27,939 nucleotides of DNA from an uncultured Collinsella sp. (GTDB lineage Bacteria > Actinomycetota > Coriobacteriia > Coriobacteriales > Coriobacteriaceae): contig CATVYG010000033.1 of NCBI GenBank assembly GCA_958348225.1, forward strand, positions 1 to 27,939. Direction: 5' to 3'. A program made the position numbers and the translations under genes. Within the stretch, counting starts at the first letter, position 1. Each line of letters begins with the position of its first letter. Below are positions 21,928-27,939 of the stretch, one piece after another. The notes under the pieces were generated by a model. It was not told where the DNA came from. It saw nothing but the letters and a program-made list of their open reading frames with translations, and made no database searches.

Positions 21928-23787
21928 CTACTCCTCGCCCTCGAGCTTTTCGCTCGCCTCGAGCCACGCCATCTCCAGCTCGTCCATGGCGGCGTGGGCC
22001 TCGTCGATCTTTGCCTGCTGCTCGCCGAGCGCCGTGTAGTTGGTGGGATCGACCTGAGCCATGGCGGCCTCGGCCTCCTCCACGCGGGCGCGCTGCGTCT
22101 CCATCTTGCGCTCGAGCGAGCTCACCTCGCGGCGGAGCTTTTGACGCTCGGCGTTGGAAAGACCGTTGGGCTGACCGCTCGACCTGGGCTTTTCGGCCGC
22201 AGCCGCCGCAGCACCGGTGTCGAACGTGCCAGTCTTGGCACTCGGCGCACCCACGGGTTCACCCTCGGCGGTGGCATTGCACATACGCAGGTACTGGTCA
22301 ACGCCGCCGGGCATATGCGTCAGGTGGCCGTCGAGCAGCGCCCACTGCTGGTCGGTCACGCGCTCCATCAAGAAGCGGTCGTGCGTCACCAGGATCAACG
22401 TGCCGGGCCAGCCGTCGAGCAGGTCCTCGACAATCGCAAGCATGTCGGTATCCAGGTCGTTACCGGGCTCGTCCAGGATGAGCACGTTGGGCTCGTCCAG
22501 AATCGTCAGCAACAGCGACAGGCGACGGCGCTGGCCGCCCGAAAGATCGCCGATGCGGCTCCAGAGCTGCTGCGTCGTAAAGCCCAGGCGCTCGCAGAGC
22601 TTCTCGGGCGAAGTCTCCTTACCGTCGATGACGTAGTACTTCTTATAGTTGCCGAGCACCTCGCGGATCGTGTCGCCCATGTAGGGTTCGAGCTCCTCGA
22701 GCTGCTGCGACAGCACGCCAAAGCGCACTGTCTGGCCAATCTTCACGCGGCCGCGCGTGGGCTCAATCTTGCCCTGGATCACGTCGAGCAAGGTCGACTT
22801 GCCGGCGCCGTTCTCGCCCAAAAGGCCATAGCGGTCGCCCGCACCGATGAGCCAGGTCACATCGTTGAGCACCTGCTTGGGCGCGCCATCGGTATCCGCA
22901 TAGCCGGCGTCCACGTCGACCACGTCGATAACCTGCTTGCCCAGGCGACTCACGGCGAGGCGCTTGAGCTCCAGCTCGTCACGCACGGGCGGCACGTCGG
23001 CGATCAGTTCACGAGCGGCATCCACGCGAAACTTGGGCTTGGTGGAACGAGCCTGGGCACCGCGGCTCAGCCACGCGAGCTCCTTGCGCGCCATGTTGCG
23101 ACGGCGCTCCTCGGTAACGGCGGCCATGCGGTCGCGCTCCACGCGCTGCAGGATGTATGCCGAATAGCCGCCCTCGAAGGGATCGACCTGGCCGTCGTGG
23201 ACCTCCCACATGCTGGTGCAGACCTCGTCCAAGAACCAGCGGTCGTGCGTGACCACGAGCATCGCGCCCTGGCCGCGCTGCCAGCGGGCCTTTAAGTGAC
23301 GCGCGAGCCAGTTGATGGTGCGCATGTCCAGGTGATTGGTGGGCTCGTCGAGCATGAGCACGTCATAGTCGCCGATCAGCAGGCGCGCGAGGTCCACGCG
23401 ACGGCGCTGGCCGCCCGAAAGCTCGCCCACCGTGCCCTCCCAGGGCACATCGCTAATAAGGCCAGCCAGAATCTGGCGCGTACGCGGACTCGACGCCCAC
23501 TCGTACTCGGGCGTGTCGCCCATGACGGCATGATGCACGGTGTCGGTATCGACCAGGTTGTCCTTTTGGCCGAGCAGACCGATCGTGGTGCCGCGACGGT
23601 GCGTCACGCGCCCGTCATCGGGCTCCAGCGTGCCGGCGAGCACGCTCAGCAGCGTCGACTTGCCGTCGCCGTTTTTGCCGACAATACCAATGCGGTCGCC
23701 CTCGCCCACACCGAGCGTCACGCTATCGAAAATATGCTTGGTGGGAAACTCTAGGCTGACGGAATCGCATCCCAAAAGAATCGCCAT
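21928..23787 (-). CDS. ABC-F family ATPase (Uup/EttA-like)
   Basis: The 619-residue soluble protein has two ABC ATPase domains and no membrane segments. The first has GKNGDGKST, LSGGQRRRVDLARLL and DEPTNHLD; the second GENGAGKST, LSGGQRRRLSLLLT and a variant Walker B tail DEPGNDLD. A charged interdomain linker lies between them, and a coiled-coil C-terminus (about 545-615) follows, as in Uup. ABC-F proteins act on the ribosome, for example resolving stalls or protecting it from antibiotics. The ATG at 23787 with GGAG eight bases upstream is chosen over the longer frame. It starts an operon with the HAD phosphatase. Housekeeping is more likely than resistance. Confidence 0.93.
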   Translation of the reverse strand: MAILLGCDSVSLEFPTKHIFDSVTLGVGEGDRIGIVGKNGDGKSTLLSVLAGTLEPDDGRVTHRRGTTIGLLGQKDNLVDTDTVHHAVMGDTPEYEWASSPRTRQILAGLISDVPWEGTVGELSGGQRRRVDLARLLIGDYDVLMLDEPTNHLDMRTINWLARHLKARWQRGQGAMLVVTHDRWFLDEVCTSMWEVHDGQVDPFEGGYSAYILQRVERDRMAAVTEERRRNMARKELAWLSRGAQARSTKPKFRVDAARELIADVPPVRDELELKRLAVSRLGKQVIDVVDVDAGYADTDGAPKQVLNDVTWLIGAGDRYGLLGENGAGKSTLLDVIQGKIEPTRGRVKIGQTVRFGVLSQQLEELEPYMGDTIREVLGNYKKYYVIDGKETSPEKLCERLGFTTQQLWSRIGDLSGGQRRRLSLLLTILDEPNVLILDEPGNDLDTDMLAIVEDLLDGWPGTLILVTHDRFLMERVTDQQWALLDGHLTHMPGGVDQYLRMCNATAEGEPVGAPSAKTGTFDTGAAAAAAEKPRSSGQPNGLSNAERQKLRREVSSLERKMETQRARVEEAEAAMAQVDPTNYTALGEQQAKIDEAHAAMDELEMAWLEASEKLEGEE

Positions 23788-23847
23788 ATGCCCTGCTCCT
23801 TCGTAGAAATTCAACGTTGTCCATGATAGCAGCGAGCCCCACCCCAA

Positions 23848-23882
23848 ACCACCACGAAGGCGCCTGTCCCCTTTGTGGCGGT
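23848..23882. repeat. 35-bp conserved palindromic repeat, copy B
   Basis: On the minus strand it reads ACCGCCACAAAGG, loop GGACAGGCG, then CCTTCGTGGTGGT, matching copy A (12789-12823) at 32 of 35 positions. It lies 60 bases upstream of the ABC-F start. The candidate -10 of that gene (TATCAT, plus coordinates 23823-23828) is just beyond it, so the repeat may overlap the -35 region. Confidence 0.7.
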
Positions 23883-23899
23883 CGTTTCGGTCGCAGAGC

Positions 23900-23936
23900 A
23901 AAAAGGCGGGCCATCTCCCAAAAGAGATGACCCGCC
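23900..23936 (-). terminator. Intrinsic terminator of the pst operon
   Basis: Arms 23905-23917 and 23924-23936 pair over 13 bases with one mismatch around a 6-base loop. On the minus strand the stem is followed by TTTTT (plus 23900-23904). It lies 57 bases after the pstB stop. Confidence 0.9.
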
Positions 23937-23992
23937 TCTCCAATCAGTCCCGTGACAACCGTGGCCGCCGCGGGCCTCAAGCATGTCCCGGA

Positions 23993-24865
23993 CTAGGAGA
24001 ACATGCCGGTGAGGTAATCATTCAGCCGCTTATCCTTGGGCCGTTGGAAAATCTCGTCGGTCTCGTCGTACTCGACCATATCGCCCATGTAGAAGAACGC
24101 CGTGCGGTTGGACACACGCGACGCCTGCTCCATGTTGTGCGTCACGATGACGATGGCGCGCTCGGCCACAATCGACGACATAAGGTCCTCGATCGCCAGC
24201 GTCGAGATGGGGTCGAGCGCCGAGCAGGGCTCGTCAAACAGGATCACGTCGGGGTTGAGCGCCAGCGTGCGCGCGATACACAAACGCTGCTGCTGGCCGC
24301 CCGAAAGCGCGTAGGCGCTCTTGTCGAGCTTGTCCTTGACCTCGTCCCACAGCACCGCGCCGCGCAAGCTCTCCTCGACCATGCGGTCGAGCTCGTCGCG
24401 GTCGGTGATGCCGTGGCGCTTAGGCGCAAACGTGATGTTGTCGCGAATGGACTTGCGGAACGGGTTGGGCTGCTGGAACACCATGCCAATGGAACGGCGC
24501 AGCTCGTAGGTGTTTTCGGTCTTGGTGTTCACGTTGCGCCCGCGATAGTTGATCTCGCCCTCCACGCGGCAGCCGCGAATCTCGCGATTCATGAGGTTGA
24601 GGCTACGCAAGAAGGTCGACTTACCGCAGCCCGAAGGCCCGATGAGCGCCGTGATCTCGCCCTTGTGGAAGTCGAGCGACGTATTGTGCAGTGCATGGTG
24701 GTCGCCATAGTACACGTTGACGTCCTTGGTGGAGAGCACGACCTCGTCGCTCACGGCCTTGCCGCTCACGCGCACGCGCCTCTCGCTCTCCCCCACGCTC
24801 GACAGGAAGTCCTGGGTCTCGGACGTGGCCGCCTCGCTTGCGGGCGCTACATTCATCTCGCTCAT
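23993..24865 (-). CDS. pstB: Phosphate ABC transporter ATP-binding protein PstB
   Basis: The 290-residue ATPase powers the high-affinity phosphate importer. It has Walker A GPSGCGKST (76-84), the Q-loop FQQPNPF, the signature LSGGQQQRLCIAR and Walker B VILFDEP, followed by the PstB-typical CSALDPIST. The N-terminus carries about 40 extra residues of low complexity (acidic, Ser/Ala-rich) before the usual start. The start overlaps the pstA stop by 4 bases (ATGA), so translation is coupled. It is the last gene in the operon; a terminator follows and no phoU is adjacent. Confidence 0.97.
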   Translation of the reverse strand: MSEMNVAPASEAATSETQDFLSSVGESERRVRVSGKAVSDEVVLSTKDVNVYYGDHHALHNTSLDFHKGEITALIGPSGCGKSTFLRSLNLMNREIRGCRVEGEINYRGRNVNTKTENTYELRRSIGMVFQQPNPFRKSIRDNITFAPKRHGITDRDELDRMVEESLRGAVLWDEVKDKLDKSAYALSGGQQQRLCIARTLALNPDVILFDEPCSALDPISTLAIEDLMSSIVAERAIVIVTHNMEQASRVSNRTAFFYMGDMVEYDETDEIFQRPKDKRLNDYLTGMFS

Positions 24866-25788
24866 TCGGCCGTCATCTTCCTTGCCAGTTGCTTGCCCAC
24901 GATACGGGCGGCTACGTTAAAAAGCAGCACGCAGACCATCAGCAGCGCCGCGGTGCCCCAAACAATCTGCTGGGCCTCGGGGCTGCCCTCGCCATAGATC
25001 TTGTAGATGTGCACGGCGAGCGACTCGCCGGGACGGAACACATTCCAGGCGCAAGTGGGGCTCGACAGGTTAAAGCTCAAGAAGTTCAGACGCATCGGCG
25101 AGCTCATGCCCGAGGTAAAGAGCAGCGCCGCGGCCTCGCCAAACACGCGGCCGGCCGAAAGCACGATGCCGGTCACGATGGCGGGCATGGCCTCGGGGAT
25201 TAGGATGTGCAGCGTGGCCTCCCAGCGGGTAAGGCCCATGGCCAGACACGCATCGCGCTGGGCCTGCGGCACGTCCTCGAGTGCCTGCTGAATCACGCGC
25301 ACCAGGATGGGGATGTTGAACATGGTGAGCGCGACGGCGCCGGAGATGATGGAGTACTTCCAGCCCAACTGCACCGAGAACACCAGAAAGCCGAACATGC
25401 CGACGACGATGGAAGGCAGCGAGGACAGCGTCTCGATGGCGGTGGAGGCGATGTCGCGGATGAGTCCGTCCGGCGCGTACTCAACCAGGAAGACCGCGCC
25501 GCCCAGGCTGATGGGCACCGAGATGACTAGAGTGATCAGCAGCAGGTAGAACGAGTCGAACAGCTGGTAGAGCACGCCGCCCTGCGTTCCGTTGGCGCGC
25601 GACGGCTCTGTGAGAAAGCCCGGCTGGAACAGCGTCGAGATGCCCTCGAACAGGATATAGGCCACCATGGAGACGACGATGAGCATGACGATGGCGACGA
25701 TCGCCGCCAACACGCCCGTGGCGATGCGGTCCTGTTTTTGGACGCGCCCGAGTCTCGCCTCGTCGATATGGATGCGCGTGCTAGCCAC
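24862..25788 (-). CDS. pstA: Phosphate ABC transporter permease PstA
   Basis: The 308-residue inner-membrane permease has six hydrophobic segments. The first is AAIVAIVMLIVVSMVAYILF after a basic N-terminus, followed by the BPD-transport domain. The EAA-like cytoplasmic loop reads DACLAMGLTRWEATLHILIPEAMPAI, where the coupling to PstB occurs. It overlaps pstC by 8 bases and pstB by 4. With PstC it forms the translocation pore. Confidence 0.96.
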   Translation of the reverse strand: MASTRIHIDEARLGRVQKQDRIATGVLAAIVAIVMLIVVSMVAYILFEGISTLFQPGFLTEPSRANGTQGGVLYQLFDSFYLLLITLVISVPISLGGAVFLVEYAPDGLIRDIASTAIETLSSLPSIVVGMFGFLVFSVQLGWKYSIISGAVALTMFNIPILVRVIQQALEDVPQAQRDACLAMGLTRWEATLHILIPEAMPAIVTGIVLSAGRVFGEAAALLFTSGMSSPMRLNFLSFNLSSPTCAWNVFRPGESLAVHIYKIYGEGSPEAQQIVWGTAALLMVCVLLFNVAARIVGKQLARKMTAE

Positions 25789-26689
25789 GAGCCTTCGCCC
25801 CCTTGCGGCCGATAAGGTGGATGATCAGGATGAAGATGAGACTCATGCCCATCAGCAGCAGGCCGAGCGCCCACAGAACATCGTCTTGGGCCGAACCCTC
25901 GGCATAGACTGCCATGGACGTGGTGAGCGTGGTGGTGATGGTCGAAGCCGGCGACAGCAGCGACGTCGGCATGGCCTCGATGCCGCCGATGACCATGCGC
26001 ACGGCGAGCGTCTCGCCAAAGGCGCGGGTCATGCCCAAGATAACCGCGGTCATGAGCGACGGCATGGCGGACTTGAGCACCACGTGCCAGATGGTCTGCC
26101 AGCGGGTGTAGCCCAGCGCGAGCGAGCCCTGGCGGTAGCCGTCGGGCACGGCGCGCAGGCCATCGACCGAAAGCGTGGTCATCGTCGGCAGAATCATGAC
26201 CGCCAGCACGATGGCGCCGGGCAAGATGCCCAGGCCCGTGCTCACGTGGAAAACGCTCTTCATAAGACCGACGACAACGTGAAAGCCGATCAAGCCAAAG
26301 ACGACCGAGGGAATACCGGTCAAAAGCTCAATAAGCGGCTGAAAAACCTTGGAACCAAACTTAGGCTGGATCTCGACCGCAAAGATGGCAGAGCCGATGG
26401 CGATGGGCAGCGCGATGAGCGTGGAGAGCACCATGACCGCAAACGAGGTGACGATCAGGGGCAGGGCGCCGGTATAGGGCAGGCCGTTTTCGGCTGTGTT
26501 GGCCAGGTCCCACTTGGTGCCGGTGAAAAACTCGACGACCGAGACGCCGTCCTTGACAAAAGCCGAGAGGCCCTTTTGGGCGACCATAAAGATGAGCGCG
26601 GCAACGACAAGCGTCACGAGCGCTACGCACGCGCCCGTGACGCCCAGGCCCACGTTCTCAAGGTCGCGCTTTGGCAGCTGTTTTGCCAT
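25781..26689 (-). CDS. pstC: Phosphate ABC transporter permease PstC
   Basis: The 302-residue permease has six membrane segments, beginning with LGVTGACVALVTLVVAALIFMVA. It has the PstC-type GLSAFVKDGVSVVEFFTGTKW loop after helix 1 and an EAA-like loop GSLALGYTRWQTIWHVVL. Family length is about 300. AAAGG precedes the ATG by 7 bases. It follows pstS by 24 bases and overlaps pstA by 8, so it is the first permease gene of the pstSCAB operon. Confidence 0.96.
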   Translation of the reverse strand: MAKQLPKRDLENVGLGVTGACVALVTLVVAALIFMVAQKGLSAFVKDGVSVVEFFTGTKWDLANTAENGLPYTGALPLIVTSFAVMVLSTLIALPIAIGSAIFAVEIQPKFGSKVFQPLIELLTGIPSVVFGLIGFHVVVGLMKSVFHVSTGLGILPGAIVLAVMILPTMTTLSVDGLRAVPDGYRQGSLALGYTRWQTIWHVVLKSAMPSLMTAVILGMTRAFGETLAVRMVIGGIEAMPTSLLSPASTITTTLTTSMAVYAEGSAQDDVLWALGLLLMGMSLIFILIIHLIGRKGAKARG

Positions 26690-26713
26690 TGCAAACCTTT
26701 CCGGGGCGATTAC

Positions 26714-27655
26714 TTATTTAGCAGAGACCTTGCCGCTGGCGTCCTTGACGACCTTCATGGCAGAGACGGGGATGAAGCCCTGCTCCTCGACGAGCTTGCC
26801 CTGGACGTCGTCGGAAAGCATGAACTCCAGGAAGGCCTTGGTGGCCTCGTCGGCGTCCTTGGAGCAGTACATGTGCTCGGTAGCCCAGATCTTGAAGGAG
26901 TCATCAGTGACATTCTTGCTCTTGGGCTCGACGCCCTCGACCTTGATGGCGTTGAACTTGGAGTCATCGAAGTGCGAGAAGTCGAGGTAGGAGATGGCGT
27001 TATCGGTGCTGCCCATCTGAGTCTGGACGTCGCCGGACTTGTCGAGCTCGGCGTCGCCCTTAAAGTCGACGGCCTCGTCGCCAAAGACGGCGGCCTCGAA
27101 GGTGGCGCGGGTGCCGGAGCCGGCCTTGCGGTTGAGGACGACGATGGTGGCGTCGTCGCCGCCGACCTCCTTCCAGTTGGTGATCTGGCCAGAGAAGATG
27201 CCCTTGAGCTGCTCGAGGGACAGGTCGTCGACCGTCACGTTCTTGGAGACGACGGGACCCATGCCCACGACGGCAACCTCGTGGTCGACGAGGTTCTTGA
27301 CCTGGTCGGCCTCGAGCTTGGTCTCGGCGAAGACGTCGGAGTTACCGATGGTGACGGTGCCTGCGGCGACAGCGGTCAGACCCTTGCCCGAACCGTTGCC
27401 CGAGCCGGAAACGGAGACGTCCGGGTTGGCATCCATGAACTTCTCGGCAGCAGCCTCGACGAGAGCCTGGAACGAGGAGGCACCGTCGTAGGTCACCTCG
27501 CCGGAGACGGACTCGGCAGTAGCAGCGGCGCTACCCTTGTCGGCGGCGTCGGATGCGCCGGAGCCGCCGCAACCAACGAGACCGAGACCGACGATGCTGG
27601 CAAAACCACCAGCGAGGCCGAGGAACTGACGACGAGAATAAGCCTGATCGAGCAT
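26714..27655 (-). CDS. pstS: Phosphate-binding lipoprotein PstS
   Basis: The 313-residue protein has a twin-arginine signal (YSRRQFLGLAGG, R8-R9) and a lipobox LVGC with the modified C29, so it is probably exported folded through Tat and anchored as a lipoprotein. The mature part matches the PstS fold: GASSFQALVEAAAEKF, SGSGNGSGKGLTAV, IGNSDV, LNRKAGSGTRATFE (phosphate-binding Ser/Arg loop) and a C-terminal LVEEQGFIPVS. The ATG at 27655 with AAAGGA is preferred over the upstream ATG at 27745. It leads the pstSCAB operon. A hairpin at 27681-27697 lies in its leader. No clear PhoB-type box was found. Confidence 0.95.
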   Translation of the reverse strand: MLDQAYSRRQFLGLAGGFASIVGLGLVGCGGSGASDAADKGSAAATAESVSGEVTYDGASSFQALVEAAAEKFMDANPDVSVSGSGNGSGKGLTAVAAGTVTIGNSDVFAETKLEADQVKNLVDHEVAVVGMGPVVSKNVTVDDLSLEQLKGIFSGQITNWKEVGGDDATIVVLNRKAGSGTRATFEAAVFGDEAVDFKGDAELDKSGDVQTQMGSTDNAISYLDFSHFDDSKFNAIKVEGVEPKSKNVTDDSFKIWATEHMYCSKDADEATKAFLEFMLSDDVQGKLVEEQGFIPVSAMKVVKDASGKVSAK

Positions 27656-27680
27656 GATCTTCCTTTCATACATGCGATTC

Positions 27681-27697
27681 GCGGGCACCCTGCCCGC
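27681..27697. other. Leader hairpin upstream of pstS
   Basis: GCGGGCA and TGCCCGC pair around a CCC loop, 25 bases before the pstS start. It may be an mRNA-stabilising 5' structure. No -10/-35 pair could be fixed with confidence for this operon. Confidence 0.45.
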
Positions 27698-27859
27698 TTT
27701 GCTGTTTGGAAAGATACGACCCCGACCGGGCAGCGCCCGCGCCAACTGCGGTTTTTTACGGGCATCTGATAGACCCTTACCGCAAGCGCAGCACGGCCTT
27801 TACAAACGAATAACAAACCCGCCACCAAGCATGACCCGCCTTTTACACCAATAAAAACA

Positions 27860-27939
27860 AAGTTGCGGTGAAATAGTTCCTGCTTGGGGGTGCGGACAGA
27901 AAGTTGGACCGCGGGGCGGTCCGGACTGGAGGTTCGCAT
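27860..27939 (+). other. Second copy of the AAGTTGCGGTGAAATAG repeat and possible insertion-sequence end
   Basis: AAGTTGCGGTGAAATAG (27860-27876) is identical to 2921-2937. Further along, GGACCGC (27906-27912) pairs with GCGGTCC (27916-27922). A GGAGG-like ribosome site near 27927-27931 precedes an AT at the window edge that would be an ATG if the next base is G. This looks like the left end of an IS3-type element, but only the edge is visible. Confidence 0.3.

Noticed and set aside
21994..23295. A 433-codon plus-strand open frame opposite the ABC-F gene
   Set aside because: Antisense to intact ABC-F motifs; no ribosome site or recognisable domain.
25667..27769. A 700-codon plus-strand open frame opposite the pst operon
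   Set aside because: It lies antisense to four well-supported pst genes with perfect family motifs, and its translation is low-complexity and His/Asp/Gly-rich. It is a GC-driven shadow frame.
1..27939. CRISPR array, tRNA, rRNA or prophage
   Set aside because: No regularly spaced repeats, cloverleaf sequences, rRNA segments or phage structural genes were recognised in a manual reading.

Overview
The window is a GC-rich, gene-dense stretch of chromosome, most likely from a gut Coriobacteriia actinobacterium close to Collinsella. That placement is an inference from codon and base composition, the gene families, and the many short palindromic intergenic repeats. No rRNA, tRNA or CRISPR array was seen. 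About 27 genes are supported, mostly housekeeping, transport and metal homeostasis, with one cassette that looks like accessory DNA.

Layout. 143-982 (-) is a PPP-type metallophosphoesterase. 1305-2906 (+) is a cation/proton antiporter with two C-terminal TrkA-C domains. It converges on a small acidic unknown protein (3022-3246, -) across a palindromic repeat. 3361-5452 (+) is a two-gene operon of a MazG-like nucleotide pyrophosphohydrolase and a GIY-YIG/DUF2075 helicase-nuclease. It is AT-richer than its surroundings and is the best candidate for an undescribed anti-phage or DNA-processing system here. 5595-7952 (+) is serC-serA, followed by a terminator and a roughly 190-bp element with 50-bp inverted arms (8040-8229). 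8302-9351 (-) is an unknown protein with a possible nuclease-like C-terminus. It is divergent from an M20 peptidase and a short DUF1015-like protein (9505-11445, +).

11578-12773 (-) holds two tandem histidine phosphatases and 12855-13526 (-) a nitroreductase with a DtxR-type operator candidate upstream. 13762-14847 (+) encodes an HdeD/DUF308 membrane protein coupled to a YaiI/DUF188 protein. 15015-16109 (-) is a His-rich ten-helix metal exporter. 16281-17249 (+) is a DEDDh-type exonuclease.

17564-20266 (+) is a zinc/cadmium resistance unit: an ArsR/SmtB sensor with a complete alpha-5 zinc-site motif, a stand-alone HMA metallochaperone and a P1B-type ATPase. Three near-identical palindromic operators accompany it. 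It ends at an exceptionally long hairpin (20283-20409) and faces a DtxR/MntR-family regulator (20546-20935, -). 21151-23787 (-) is an ABC-F ATPase coupled to a Cof-type HAD phosphatase. 23993-27655 (-) is a complete pstSCAB phosphate transporter with no phoU next to it.

How the parts fit. The ArsR-HMA-ATPase unit, the His-rich exporter, the DtxR-family regulator and the DtxR-box nitroreductase suggest metal-responsive control over much of 12.8-21 kb. The serine pathway has SerC and SerA but no classical SerB in view; local histidine phosphatases, the HAD protein and the DUF1015 protein are possible substitutes. At least two families of conserved palindromic intergenic repeats occur more than once in the window.
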